Positions 26,946 to 35,189 of a stretch of DNA of 64,000 nucleotides are shown piece by piece. The stretch is from contig NZ_JACOAF010000037.1 of assembly GCF_014269285.1 (NCBI RefSeq), positions 1-64,000 on the forward strand, written 5' to 3'. Position numbers and translations under genes: made by a program. Within the stretch, counting starts at the first letter, position 1, and every line of letters begins with the position of its first letter. The notes beneath the pieces were generated by a model. That model saw only the letters and a program-made list of their open reading frames with translations, was not told where the DNA came from and searched no databases. Source of the stretch: Rufibacter sediminis (GTDB lineage Bacteria; Bacteroidota; Bacteroidia; Cytophagales; Hymenobacteraceae).

Positions 26946-26976
26946 TTTGAAAAGTTAGCCGTATACTGTACTTTCG
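26946..26976 (+). promoter_or_regulatory. Promoter of sucC
   Basis: TTTG (26946-26949) and TACTTTCG (26969-26976) are separated by 19 nt, close to the Bacteroidota consensus. The start codon is 27 nt further on. Confidence 0.65.
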
Positions 26977-27003
26977 TGCACCTAAAAACATCAACCTAAC
27001 CTC

Positions 27004-28200
27004 ATGAATATACACGAGTACCAGGCGAAAGACATTCTGAAGCGCTACGGCGTTAGAATTCAAGAAGGCATCGTGGCGGAAACTGCTGAAGAGGCAGTAA
27101 CGGCTGCCAAGCGTTTAACCGAGGAAACCGGCACTGGCTGGCACGTAATCAAAGCCCAGATTCATGCGGGCGGTCGCGGCAAAGGCGGCGGGGTGAAATT
27201 GGCCAAAAACCTGGAGCAGGTGAAAGAGCTGGCCGGCCAGATCATTGGCATGCAGCTGGTGACGCACCAAACCGGTCCCGAAGGCAAAAAAGTAAACAAA
27301 GTGCTGGTGGCGCAGGATGTATATTATCCTGGCGACTCTGAGCCGAAAGAATATTACCTGTCTATCCTGTTGGACAGAGCCAAAGGTCAGAATGTGATCA
27401 TGGCCTCTACCGAGGGTGGTATGGACATTGAAGAAGTGGCGGAGCACACGCCAGACAAAATCTTCAAAGAGTGGATTGACCCAGCCGTAGGCCTGCAAGG
27501 CTTCCAGGCCCGTAAGATCGCGTTCGCGTTCGGTTTGGAAGGCGAGGCGTTCAAAGAGATGGTGAAGTTTGTGACCAACCTGTACAAAGCCTACCTGGAC
27601 ACTGATGCGTCTATGTTTGAGATCAACCCCGTGTTGAAGACTTCAGACAATAAAATCCTGGCCGTGGACGGTAAAGTGGACCTGGACGACAACGCCCTGT
27701 TCCGCCACAAAGACCTGGCTGACCTGCGCGACTTAGCCGAGGAAGATCCTTTGGAAGTGGAAGCCAGCAAAAGCAACCTGAACTACGTGAAGCTGGACGG
27801 TAACGTAGGCTGCATGGTAAACGGTGCCGGTCTGGCCATGGCTACCATGGACATCATCAAGCTGTCTGGCGGTGAGCCGGCTAACTTCCTGGACGTAGGA
27901 GGTGGAGCCAACGCGCAAACCGTAGAAGCCGGTTTCCGTCTGATCCTGCAGGACCCTAACGTGAAAGCAATTTTGATCAACATCTTCGGGGGTATCGTGC
28001 GTTGCGACCGCGTAGCTAACGGAGTGGTGGAAGCCTACAAAAACATCGGTACCATCAACGTTCCCATCATTGTGCGTCTGCAAGGCACCAACGCCGAGGA
28101 AGGCGCTAGAATCATTGACGAGTCTGGCCTGAAAGTATTCTCTGCCGTGGCTCTGAAAGAAGCTGCTCAGAAAGTGAAAGACGTGCTGGCTACTGCCTAA
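27004..28200 (+). CDS. sucC: Succinyl-CoA ligase (ADP-forming) beta subunit
   Basis: This 398-residue protein is the nucleotide-binding subunit of the TCA-cycle enzyme that makes ATP from succinyl-CoA. It begins [17 protein letters not shown], as the family does. The ATP-grasp region includes [16 protein letters not shown], and the CoA-ligase part has [17 protein letters not shown] and [14 protein letters not shown]. The alpha subunit gene sucD is not adjacent, which is common in Bacteroidota. Promoter and terminator flank the gene, so it is monocistronic. Confidence 0.97.
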   Translation: MNIHEYQAKDILKRYGVRIQEGIVAETAEEAVTAAKRLTEETGTGWHVIKAQIHAGGRGKGGGVKLAKNLEQVKELAGQIIGMQLVTHQTGPEGKKVNKVLVAQDVYYPGDSEPKEYYLSILLDRAKGQNVIMASTEGGMDIEEVAEHTPDKIFKEWIDPAVGLQGFQARKIAFAFGLEGEAFKEMVKFVTNLYKAYLDTDASMFEINPVLKTSDNKILAVDGKVDLDDNALFRHKDLADLRDLAEEDPLEVEASKSNLNYVKLDGNVGCMVNGAGLAMATMDIIKLSGGEPANFLDVGGGANAQTVEAGFRLILQDPNVKAILINIFGGIVRCDRVANGVVEAYKNIGTINVPIIVRLQGTNAEEGARIIDESGLKVFSAVALKEAAQKVKDVLATA

Positions 28201-28225
28201 GCGATTTTCTCTTATCAATAACAAG

Positions 28226-28254
28226 AAGGCCTCTCCTGCTACAGGAGAGGCCTT
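28226..28254 (+). terminator. Terminator of sucC
   Basis: AAGGCCTCTCCTG and CAGGAGAGGCCTT form a perfect 13-bp stem with a CTA loop, followed by TTTGTTTT. The second part of that T-run belongs to the adjoining family A element. Confidence 0.92.
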
Positions 28255-28256
28255 TT

Positions 28257-28294
28257 TGTTTTAAGCCTTTTTTTGGAAAAACAGCCCTAAAACA
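28257..28294. repeat. Family A stem-loop element
   Basis: TGTTTTAAGCCTTTTTTT and GAAAAACAGCCCTAAAACA form the arms, starting 2 nt after the sucC terminator stem. Confidence 0.8.
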
Positions 28295-28359
28295 GGGGAA
28301 CCGCTTCTTTATAATATGTTTTACTCAGGACTCTAGACTCAGAACTCAAGACTAATTAG

Positions 28360-28779
28360 TTAGTCCAGCACGTTCAGTTTCACGTCTATGTTGCCGCGGG
28401 TGCCTACGGAGTACGGACATACCTCGTGCGCCTGGGCCACCAGTTCCTCGGCCTTCGCTTTGTCTACGCCATCTACTTTCACGTCCAGTTGCACAGCCAA
28501 CCCGAAGCGGCCATCCTCAAACTGGTCAAGCCCTACCTGGGCAGTGACGGTGGAGTTTTCGTCCAGGCGGATTTTCTGTTTGCCTGCCACCAGCATAAGG
28601 GCGCTCTGGAAACAGGCCGCGTAACCCGCCGCAAACAACTGCTCTGGGTTGGTGGCCCCGCCTTTGCCGCCTAGGCCTTCGGGCAGGCGTACCGGCATGT
28701 CCAGGATTCCGTCAGTAGATTTGATTTGGCCGCTGCGGCCTCCGGTGGCGGTAACCTCCGCCGTGTACATTCTTTTCAT
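28360..28779 (-). CDS. ohr: Organic hydroperoxide resistance protein (Ohr/OsmC family)
   Basis: The start MKRMYTAEVTATGGRSG at 28779 gives 139 residues, the Ohr length. The two redox cysteines are in AAGYAACFQSAL (about residue 56) and EVCPYSVGTRGN (about 120), with the arginine-bearing loop of Ohr further upstream. It reduces organic peroxides in the cytoplasm using dithiols. No OhrR-type regulator is adjacent. It is one of several peroxide-defence genes in the window. Confidence 0.93.
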   Translation of the reverse strand: MKRMYTAEVTATGGRSGQIKSTDGILDMPVRLPEGLGGKGGATNPEQLFAAGYAACFQSALMLVAGKQKIRLDENSTVTAQVGLDQFEDGRFGLAVQLDVKVDGVDKAKAEELVAQAHEVCPYSVGTRGNIDVKLNVLD

Positions 28780-28866
28780 AGTTTCTCTCTTTGGTGATGA
28801 ACAGTGTTCTCTTCTCCTAAACTGTTTCAACTCGAAAATGTTAGCGGAAGCGGCTCTTTCTTAACC

Positions 28867-28903
28867 TCTTTTAAGGTCATTTTCAGAAACGAGGCAAAAA
28901 ACG
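28867..28903. repeat. Family A stem-loop element, diverged
   Basis: CTCTTTTAAGGTCATTTTC and GAAACGAGGCAAAAAACG form imperfect arms between ohr and the tRNA gene. Confidence 0.6.
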
Positions 28904-28913
28904 CGACTGGGGC

Positions 28914-28944
28914 TTTCATTCTTAGCGGGCTTTTCCTACATTTG
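28914..28944 (+). promoter_or_regulatory. Promoter of tRNA-Arg
   Basis: TACATTTG (28937-28944) fits TAnnTTTG exactly, with TTTC (28914-28917) 19 nt upstream. The mature tRNA starts 15 nt after the -7 box. Confidence 0.65.
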
Positions 28945-28958
28945 CCATCGCAATTCCG

Positions 28959-29030
28959 GGCCGCGTAGTACAACGGATAGTATTGGAGTTTCCGAAGCTC
29001 TCGATCCTGGTTCGATTCCAGGCGCGGCCA
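28959..29030 (+). tRNA. tRNA-Arg (anticodon CCG)
   Basis: The acceptor arms GGCCGCG and CGCGGCC pair perfectly. The anticodon arm GGAGT-TTCCGAA-GCTCT places CCG at 28992-28994, and the T arm is CCTGG-TTCGATT-CCAGG. The D arm GTAC/GTAT is short but acceptable. The 3' CCA is not encoded (the DNA reads A then CAAA). It decodes CGG. Confidence 0.95.
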
Positions 29031-29032
29031 CA

Positions 29033-29068
29033 AATCCCCTCAGAACATCGTTTTGAGGGGATTTTTCT
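29033..29068 (+). terminator. Terminator of the tRNA-Arg gene
   Basis: AATCCCCTCA and TGAGGGGATT form a 10-bp stem, followed by TTTCTTTT. Confidence 0.88.
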
Positions 29069-29461
29069 TTTATAAGGCATAGAACTTCATATCCTGTTCA
29101 ACATGGCAGCTTATCAGCCGTAAACATGTCGCCACTTAAACGTTACCTGAATGTTATTGGCACTAATCGCCCAACGGTTAATTTTTAACCCGTTGAGGCA
29201 TTCCTGTTGATCGGTACTCTCTCTCTCACGGATTCACTGATCCACTTCCTTTGCCTTTTCATAGAGTGTTGACATGATCCCGAAAAGTGGGAGCAAGGAT
29301 TGTTAATTCCATTTTAAGCCAAGAGAAAGATTGGCAAAAGCAGTTGTTCACCTTATCTTGCTCCTTTAGATTCTGGTACCTGTCATTCTTTGGCTTCAAT
29401 GAAATCTACAATTGAAACAGGGCGCAGAGAAGACTTACCCATTCCAACCAAATCAGCCTAG
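29069..29461. other. Spacer after the tRNA gene
   Basis: No gene is supported, and I see no integrase fragment or repeated tRNA end that would mark an integrated element. Confidence 0.45.
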
Positions 29462-29770
29462 ATGAACAAGTACGCACTTCACGGAAAACTATCAGCCACC
29501 GCTGGAAACGGCGAGAAACTTGCCTCCATTCTTTTGGAAGCTTCTCAGTTAGTCTCTACCGCAAAAGGGTGCCACCTGTACCTGATTAGCAAAGACCCTA
29601 AGGACGCAGAATCTGTTTGGGTGACGGAGGTGTGGGACAGCCAAGAAGACCATGACTGTTCGTTGCTTGTGCCTGGGGTAAGGGAATTGATTTCGCAAGC
29701 CATGCCCCTGCTGGCGGGCAAACCAGAAAAAGGTCAGGTACTGGAGGTTTTGGGTGGAGCGGGAATCTGA
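29462..29770 (+). CDS. ABM-domain (antibiotic biosynthesis monooxygenase-like) protein
   Basis: This 102-residue cytoplasmic protein has the ferredoxin-like ABM fold signature: an early strand-helix (YALHGKLSATAGNGEKLASI), CHLYLISKD, then WVTEVWDSQEDHD. Family members are small dimeric monooxygenases or stress-linked proteins acting on quinones or haem; the substrate is unknown. It stands alone with repeats on both sides. Confidence 0.8.
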   Translation: MNKYALHGKLSATAGNGEKLASILLEASQLVSTAKGCHLYLISKDPKDAESVWVTEVWDSQEDHDCSLLVPGVRELISQAMPLLAGKPEKGQVLEVLGGAGI

Positions 29771-29822
29771 TCATCAGCTTTCAGACTAAATTTTGACATC
29801 TCATGGGCGGCACCTTGCTGGT

Positions 29823-29860
29823 CATTTTAGGGCTGTTTTCTTCAAAATTGGCTTGAAACA
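29823..29860. repeat. Family A stem-loop element
   Basis: CATTTTAGGGCTGTTTTC and AAAATTGGCTTGAAACA form the arms, 52 nt after the ABM gene. Confidence 0.7.
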
Positions 29861-29901
29861 ACTTGCCAGCATATTTTTCTGAATCATAAAAGGTCACCTT
29901 C

Positions 29902-30408
29902 ATGGATAGAATCTCCCTTACTACGCAACTGAGCGAACAGGAGTACATCAAAGCCAATCTCTATTTGGTGTACCGTAAATGGACGGGGAAATTCTTCCTG
30001 GGCATGGGGTTATTCACTTTATTATGCGTGCTTTTCCTGTACTTCACGGGAGCTCTCACGGATATTCCCTGGGTAGGACTGCTCTTCGGATTCTACTTCA
30101 CACTGGGGTTTCCGGGGCAGATTTACTTCGCCGCGAAGAAGAGCTACAAGACAGACAAACGAGTTAGTGAGCCAATGGTATATGACTTCAACCGGGAGAA
30201 CATCCAGATCACGGGCGAATCGTTTCAGACAAAACTGAGTTGGGACAAAGTGTACAGCCTCACTGAGAGCAAAGCGTGGGTCCTGCTCTGGTCAACGCCT
30301 CAGGTAGCCAATATTATTCCCAAAAGGGATTTCTCACCAGCGCAGTTACGCTTCTTTAAAGAGATTGCCCAAGCACAGAAAGGCCCAAAAAACTTCCTTA
30401 AATTTTAG
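29902..30408 (+). CDS. YcxB-like membrane protein
   Basis: This 168-residue protein has a short N-terminal soluble part (TTQLSEQEYIKANLYL), two transmembrane segments (about residues 30-75: FLGMGLFTLLCVLFLYF and WVGLLFGFYFTLGF) and a cytoplasmic YcxB-type domain with YDFNRENIQITGESFQTKLS and IIPKRDFSPAQ. These motifs are typical of YcxB-family proteins of unknown function. Being alone it gives no pathway clue. Confidence 0.8.
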   Translation: MDRISLTTQLSEQEYIKANLYLVYRKWTGKFFLGMGLFTLLCVLFLYFTGALTDIPWVGLLFGFYFTLGFPGQIYFAAKKSYKTDKRVSEPMVYDFNRENIQITGESFQTKLSWDKVYSLTESKAWVLLWSTPQVANIIPKRDFSPAQLRFFKEIAQAQKGPKNFLKF

Positions 30409-31365
30409 TAGTTAAAGGGCAATGGTAAGTTCTCGTTTCTGAAAGCAGATGATTTGTTCTGCACTTCTTACATAGCGTCTCGAAGAGGACAAGTATGAGG
30501 AATCAATTTCTTGGATCTTTTAACTTCCGATGTATGGGGTTTTAGCGGACAAGAAAGAAATGCTAATATATTCAGCTAATCTATATACAAAAGCACCAAT
30601 GTTGATAACAATGTTAGCAATCAACAGTTATCCACGTTTCCTATTTCTCATTCACAAGCACATTCTCTAATCTGCTTAGCACCCACTACTCTGTTTGCTT
30701 TCCTGACCACTTCCATTGGGTTACCTATCTTCCATTGCCAGGATGCTAAATCTGAAAAAGCAGATATCACGCAGCTTCACACAAAAGTCAACTCCTCTCT
30801 CTTTCTGCAGTAGAACAATTCCCTCCATCAACTTCAGAATATGCTACTTCAACTTCATTGAATGGGCAAACATCAGCATAATACAGAGACCAGACAGCAA
30901 ATCCGTCTTATTCAATTAATGATAACGACAGCGGGGGCATAGAAGCACTTTCTTCTACCGTATTGGAGACCACCATAACCATATTCAGCTTCACTTTGCT
31001 GTTTCTGGAGCTATTCTGAAAAAGAGGCGCAAAACAGGAAGGCCTGAAATAACGGCTGTTTCGAATTTTTATCCAAAAGAACTATAAATATTGGGAAATA
31101 TGCTGATGATATTGTACTTTTCACTATCATGCTGCAACAGCACGACATTTCTGTTTCTCTCCCCCCGGAAGCAGGCATCGGCTGACATCTATTTTGTACA
31201 AGCTAGGGTTCAGGAATTGCTGAATGTGCCAGTTGATTGCACCATAGACAGAAAGAAGGTATTGAGAGAAAGTATCAGCTTTAAATTATTTACGTAAAAC
31301 ACAGACCAGCAAGGGACTTTGCCCCTTCAAACAGTAAACCGGTGATAATAAAGGAAACGAACGAT
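30409..31365. other. Gene-poor region of nearly 1 kb
   Basis: Only short, compositionally poor open frames are present, without start signals or family resemblance. It is AT-rich in parts (30560-30620 and 31040-31110) and holds one diverged family A element. Confidence 0.5.
31000..31036. repeat. Family A element, diverged
   Basis: TGTTTCTGGAGC and AGGCGCAAAACA are the outer arms, with weak pairing inside. Confidence 0.55.
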
Positions 31366-31695
31366 ATGGAACTTCGGGAAGAGATTGTTCAGCAGCTACA
31401 AGATATTTTAGAAGATCTGGAAACCTACACCACAGATCATCAGGACGCCGTACCTGCTATTCTGGTTTCGCTGCGGGAAACGGAGCAGATTCTGCAGGAA
31501 GTCCAGAAAGGCTTTGGAGGACAAGCGGCTCACCAGCGGGTGGAATTCCTGACCAAAATGCTGCACACGGCCAAAGAGGAGATTGAGGCGGGTGGCGTGC
31601 AGGACGGATTATGGTTCGGCAAATCGGTGATCACCTTTCTGCTGAATGGCACCTCGGCGGGCGCTGTACCGGTGGAAACCGAAGAGTACGACTAA
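31366..31695 (+). CDS. Small acidic helical protein, unknown function
   Basis: The start MELREEIVQQLQDI at 31366 is supported by AAGGAAACG upstream. The 109-residue protein is acidic and helical in its first two thirds (heptad-like leucines), then has a glycine-rich turn (IEAGGVQDGLWFG) and a hydrophobic stretch (KSVITFLLNGTSAGAV). I recognise no family. Codon use and length are consistent with a real gene. Confidence 0.55.
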   Translation: MELREEIVQQLQDILEDLETYTTDHQDAVPAILVSLRETEQILQEVQKGFGGQAAHQRVEFLTKMLHTAKEEIEAGGVQDGLWFGKSVITFLLNGTSAGAVPVETEEYD

Positions 31696-31888
31696 TCAGC
31701 GGGCATCTTCCAGGAAGGAAGGCTGCGGGTACATTCGTTCATTCTCAGGACTGCTGTGCTGGCAAAGAAAGCCGCAGGGGTTGTAATAAATGGAACGATG
31801 GGAATACTAATAGGCTGAAAGCGAAGGGATAGGAACGAGAAAATGCTTCCTTCCCTGTCGTGTTGATGTACTATTAGCAAAAACTGCC

Positions 31889-32140
31889 ATGAACGTCTTA
31901 ACTCTCAACCTTTCTGATACTGTCAAGATAGAAGTAGACAACTCATTTACCGGCCAGGAGACCATCAAGTACAACGGCGAGATTGTCTCCGAGAAAAAAT
32001 CTTTGCTGGGCGAAAACCACCAGTTTGAGCGCGAAGAGAACGGCGAACTGGTTCGCTACGAAGTACGGATCAGCATCAAACAGCTGACCCGGGTTGGAAT
32101 TGACATCTACCGCAACAACAAAGTCATTCTGCTGAGCTAA
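31889..32140 (+). CDS. Small conserved-looking protein, unknown function
   Basis: This 83-residue protein starts MNVLTLNLSDTVKIEVD and is rich in predicted beta strands (QETIKYNGEIVSEKKSLLG, RYEVRISIKQLTRVGIDIY, KVILLS). It resembles small beta-barrel-like hypothetical proteins of Bacteroidota. No catalytic residues or export signal are seen. It is in the same orientation as the preceding small gene, 193 nt downstream. Confidence 0.6.
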   Translation: MNVLTLNLSDTVKIEVDNSFTGQETIKYNGEIVSEKKSLLGENHQFEREENGELVRYEVRISIKQLTRVGIDIYRNNKVILLS

Positions 32141-32195
32141 GGCACCGCCTCCCTCACCACCCGGCATTCACAAGTAAAGTTCTGGGCGTCTTCCC

Positions 32196-32233
32196 CGTTT
32201 CAGGCTTCTTTTGGCTAAAAAGGACCTTAAACG
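32196..32233. repeat. Family A stem-loop element
   Basis: CGTTTCAGGCTTCTTTTG and AAAAAGGACCTTAAACG form the arms, 55 nt after the preceding gene. Confidence 0.7.
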
Positions 32234-32513
32234 GCGAAGCGAGCAGTGCTCAAAGCATCGTTTACAGTCCGTGTACCTACTTTTGTGACGCTAAGCCCGG
32301 AAGCCTTTCCGCTGGTTTATATGCCTGGAAAAGCGCTCTAACAAATCAAAACCTCTTTCTCAGACTCCTCCCTACCCTGCTTTTTACTCGGGTAACCAAG
32401 AAATTCTTTCCTTATCCTGCCTTTCTGAAACTTAGATCCCGAAATCAGGTATAGGGTTTCTCTAGACAATTCAGTACCTTTCATCAAGTTCTTCTTACTT
32501 AATCGTTACAATT

Positions 32514-32624
32514 ATGGCCAAAGGAAAGTCACCCGTCAAAGAGAGTTCAAAGAAGGCACCCGCGAAAACCCTGAAAGAAAAAAGAGCTGAAAAGCAGCAG
32601 AAAAGGGATTCTAAACGAGATTAG
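32514..32624 (+). CDS. Very small lysine-rich protein (36 residues)
   Basis: The frame starts MAKGKSPVKESSKKAP and ends EKQQKRDSKRD with a TAG stop. Fifteen of 36 residues are Lys or Arg and there is no hydrophobic core, so it is probably disordered and may bind nucleic acid or the ribosome. A hairpin terminator begins 18 nt after the stop, which supports a real transcription unit. Similar tiny basic proteins are common in Bacteroidota, but I cannot name a family. Confidence 0.6.
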   Translation: MAKGKSPVKESSKKAPAKTLKEKRAEKQQKRDSKRD

Positions 32625-32642
32625 AGTAATGTAAATTGACGC

Positions 32643-32703
32643 AAAAGCCTCTGGTAAAGCGGTCCTTGGAACCTATTCCAATGCAGCTTTATCGGAGGCT
32701 TTT
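32643..32703 (+). terminator. Branched hairpin terminator after the lysine-rich gene
   Basis: AAAAGCCTC/GAGGCTTTT and TAAAGC/GCTTTA stack with a small internal loop, topped by an apical TTGGA/TCCAA hairpin. TTTTGATTT follows. Confidence 0.75.
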
Positions 32704-33050
32704 GATTTCCCCTTTCCCCTTTACCGGTCAAAAATTAGCCCCGTCTTTTTGCGCTGCGAAAAAGCACCAACCGCTTTCATAAAGGCTGACACTTACCATT
32801 CCTCAGATAAAAGTCAGGAAGTGTTGGCCGACTGAAAATTGGAAGAAACAAAGGTTTTGCCGAGCCCACCGGGGAAAGCATTTCGACCGAAAACTGATCA
32901 TTTTAAAGGGCTTTTCCCCTTTTGAGCGCAGAACAGAAGCTTCCTAGGCATTTTTTCTTCCTAGAAATCAAGCAGGAACAACAAAGAAGCTTAAAAAGAC
33001 AGTCGTGCTGGCAGGTTTTCCGTAGAGGAAAAATGTGAGTGTACTTTACT
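32704..33050. other. Spacer before the ankyrin gene
   Basis: No gene is seen. At 32899-32936 there is a weak family A-like pair (CATTTTAAAGGGCTTTTC with TTTTGAGCGCAGAACAG). Confidence 0.35.
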
Positions 33051-33554
33051 ATGAGCAATACTATGAACTTTACATCTACCAGAATTGAAGATATCCTGTT
33101 TGACGCGGCCCGCAAGGGAGACGTGGTGACCATTCAGGAATTGATCTCCGAGGGAGCAGACATTAACATCCGGAACGGGAGAGGCTTCACGCCCCTGATT
33201 CTGGCGTCTTATGAAGGCCATTACGAGGCCACCAAAGCCCTGTTAGATGCCGGAGCAGATGTAAATGCCCAGGACATGAGCGGCAACACCGCGTTGATGG
33301 GCCTCTGCTTTAAAGGCTTCGCCGATATAGCGGAACTGCTCATCGCCCGCGGTGCCGACCTGAACATCCAGAACTACAGCGGCGGCACTGCCCTCATGTT
33401 TGCCACCATGTTCGGTCGTCACGAACTGGTACGCCTGGTGGCCGAACACGGCGCCGACCAATCTGTGCGCGACAGCCGCGGCCTCACCGCGCTGGAGATG
33501 GCCGAGAAAATCGGGAACGAAGAAGCCCTGAAGGTGCTTCATCACGGCGGCTGA
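33051..33554 (+). CDS. Ankyrin-repeat protein
   Basis: The start MSNTMNFTSTRIEDI at 33051 (or the next Met at 33063) gives about 167 residues with four ankyrin repeats after a short N-cap: GRGFTPLILASYEGHYEAT, SGNTALMGLCFKGFADIAE, SGGTALMFATMFGRHELV and a last one with SRGLTALEMAEKIGNEEA. There is no signal peptide. In some bacteria such proteins assist catalase; here the catalase is 18 kb away, so that link is speculative. Confidence 0.88.
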   Translation: MSNTMNFTSTRIEDILFDAARKGDVVTIQELISEGADINIRNGRGFTPLILASYEGHYEATKALLDAGADVNAQDMSGNTALMGLCFKGFADIAELLIARGADLNIQNYSGGTALMFATMFGRHELVRLVAEHGADQSVRDSRGLTALEMAEKIGNEEALKVLHHGG

Positions 33555-33639
33555 GGCAACCTGCCGCAACGCACGGTCACCTGATCTGGACCTGCTGCGG
33601 ATGATTGCACACCAGAGACTTTTTATAGATAGAATTCAC

Positions 33640-33707
33640 GAGAGCCCGTGGTTCTGTTTTGTGGCTAATTTCAGCAAGATAGCCCCAAAACAGAACCACG
33701 GGCTCTC
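33640..33707. repeat. Extended family A hairpin (22-bp outer stem)
   Basis: A normal family A core (GTGGCTAATTTC/AAGATAGCCCC) is extended outward by perfect pairing of a copy-specific sequence: GAGAGCCCGTGGTTCTG on the left and CAGAACCACGGGCTCTC on the right. Confidence 0.88.
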
Positions 33708-33814
33708 ACTTTTACTATGCACGACTAAGTAGCAAATGAGTAGAAACCTCCAGCATTATCAACAACTCCAAAGAAACAAACTATTCCCGCTTTAGCCTTC
33801 GGGCAGAAAAAGCA

Positions 33815-33863
33815 AAAGGTGCTTTGAGGCTGTTTTTCGGAAAACACCCCCAAAGCACCTTTT
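33815..33863. repeat. Extended family A hairpin
   Basis: AAAGGTGCTTTG and CAAAGCACCTTT pair perfectly outside a core of AGGCTGTTTTTC and AAAACACCCC. The outer TTT-AAA positions have changed together to CTTTG/CAAAG. Confidence 0.85.
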
Positions 33864-33975
33864 CTATCGTTCAAATTAATCGCTGAAAAGCAGTTGCCCG
33901 TTTTACCGCTGGGCAGATGCTAGACATCAGCTTTTTCAACCCCTAGTGCTAAGCGAACAACTGTCAGCCTGAGCT

Positions 33976-34575
33976 TTATTGGCCCCGCGAAGGCAGGTAA
34001 ATCTGGAAGGCTACTCCCAGCGACAGGCCCGTTGAGCCTGAGGTTCCAGACCCTACATCAATGTTCGCGTGGCTCCGGACCAGGTTCAGGGTTCCTTCCA
34101 GCGAAACGTTGGTCGCGACAAAGTGGGCATATCCGGCCCTCACCCCGTACACTGAGGAGAAGAACCGATCGCCCTCAGAATCTTCCTGGTTGCTGCCGGC
34201 AAATCCCACCAGCGCCTCGCCAAACCAGCGGTGGGTAGGCGCGGCTCCCTCGGGGAAATAGTAGCGCACAAAGGGGGTAATCCCGTAATTGAATAATTCT
34301 CCGCCATTATATGCCTCCAGGCCCAGTTGCACCTGCGCACCTATGACGGCGTTGTCGCTGATGAAAAAGCCTGCCCTTGGTTCAATCTCTAACGAGAACG
34401 TCTCTGATTTGAAGTTATGCCCAATAGAACCAATACCGGCCCCAATCATCCAGTTGCCCTTCTGGATGGCCGTCTCAGAGACGGGTGCAGTGCTTTGCGG
34501 AGGAGTAATCGTCTGGGCTGCCGCGCCAAAGACTACTGTTATCGCAAAAAGGAATACGAGTAAAGATTTTTTCAT
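33976..34575 (-). CDS. Outer-membrane beta-barrel protein
   Basis: This 199-residue protein has a signal peptide (MKKSLLVFLFAITVVFGAAAQ). The mature part has about eight amphipathic strands (MIGAGIGSIGHNF, SLEIEPRAGFFISDNAVIG, ITPFVRYYFP, AYGVRAGYAHF-like) and ends in a strand (LGVAFQIYLPSRGQ). It fits the OmpW/OprF-N-type porin-like family DUF3575/beta-barrel of Bacteroidota. Its role, whether adhesion, structure or transport, is unknown. Confidence 0.8.
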   Translation of the reverse strand: MKKSLLVFLFAITVVFGAAAQTITPPQSTAPVSETAIQKGNWMIGAGIGSIGHNFKSETFSLEIEPRAGFFISDNAVIGAQVQLGLEAYNGGELFNYGITPFVRYYFPEGAAPTHRWFGEALVGFAGSNQEDSEGDRFFSSVYGVRAGYAHFVATNVSLEGTLNLVRSHANIDVGSGTSGSTGLSLGVAFQIYLPSRGQ

Positions 34576-35189
34576 GATTATAAGTATTAGTTAGACATTA
34601 CTAATATTTATAACGAGTTCATTTTCAATTAGTCTAATAAAAACCATGCATATTCATAAAGAAGCTGCATTTATTGGAGAGAAAAATCAATTATAGACCG
34701 TCCAGGAAAGAAGAGAGTTACATTTTAGAAAGAAGACCGCCCAGAGACGCCTCATAAAGTCAATCATTTTCAACAAAGCAGACCGGCGAATGGGAGCAAT
34801 TCAATTCAAACGCAAGGTTTATCCTCCTGTGAAGGCAAAACACGCACCGTTTCAGCAAATCTTTAGTGAATTGAAAATGGGTTCCGCTTCAGTTTGAATA
34901 CATCAGCGCCAGAAGCAGCTAACATCCGAAATACAGGACATGAAGTATCAAAGTGTCATGAACAACCTGTTTAGGAATGCCAAAGGTTTTACCTCTGCCC
35001 TTGCTGGTGTTTTCACCAGCAAGCGGAAAGTCGCCTAGGCTTGGATTGTTGGTCCCTAGGAACACCAACAAGGACGGCAGAAACAAGCGTCAGAAGCAGC
35101 TATCGCCAACCAAAACTCAAAACCAGTGCATCGCTTACGGATGCGGAGGAAACTCAGCACTTCTTATGCCTTCGGTGTAGCGCGTGTTT
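34576..35189. other. Long spacer with family B repeats
   Basis: No gene is supported. Near the OM barrel start, ATTAGT/ACTAAT (34588-34607) forms a small inverted repeat that could be an operator. A direct repeat of GCGYCAGAAGCAGCTA occurs at 34906-34921 and 35087-35102, flanking the family B hairpin. Confidence 0.5.
35000..35077. repeat. Family B hairpin with compensatory change, plus a second half copy
   Basis: CTTGCTGGTG-TTTT-CACCAGCAAG (35000-35023) keeps the stem by paired changes relative to other copies. A second imperfect copy at 35047-35073 (TTGTTGGTCCC, then ACACCAACAAGG) has its loop expanded by CCTAGG. Confidence 0.75.

Larger units (their letters stand above)
33555..33975. other. 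Spacer holding two long family A hairpins
   Basis: No gene is seen. Two extended stem-loops lie between convergent genes. Confidence 0.5.

Noticed and set aside
28959-29461. tRNA gene as an integration site
   Set aside because: No integrase, no repeated tRNA 3' end and no foreign cargo were found on either side.
30716-31297. Two small rightward frames (67 and 68 codons) in the gene-poor region
   Set aside because: Cys/Ser/Phe-rich translations without ribosome-binding site, terminator or recognisable domain.
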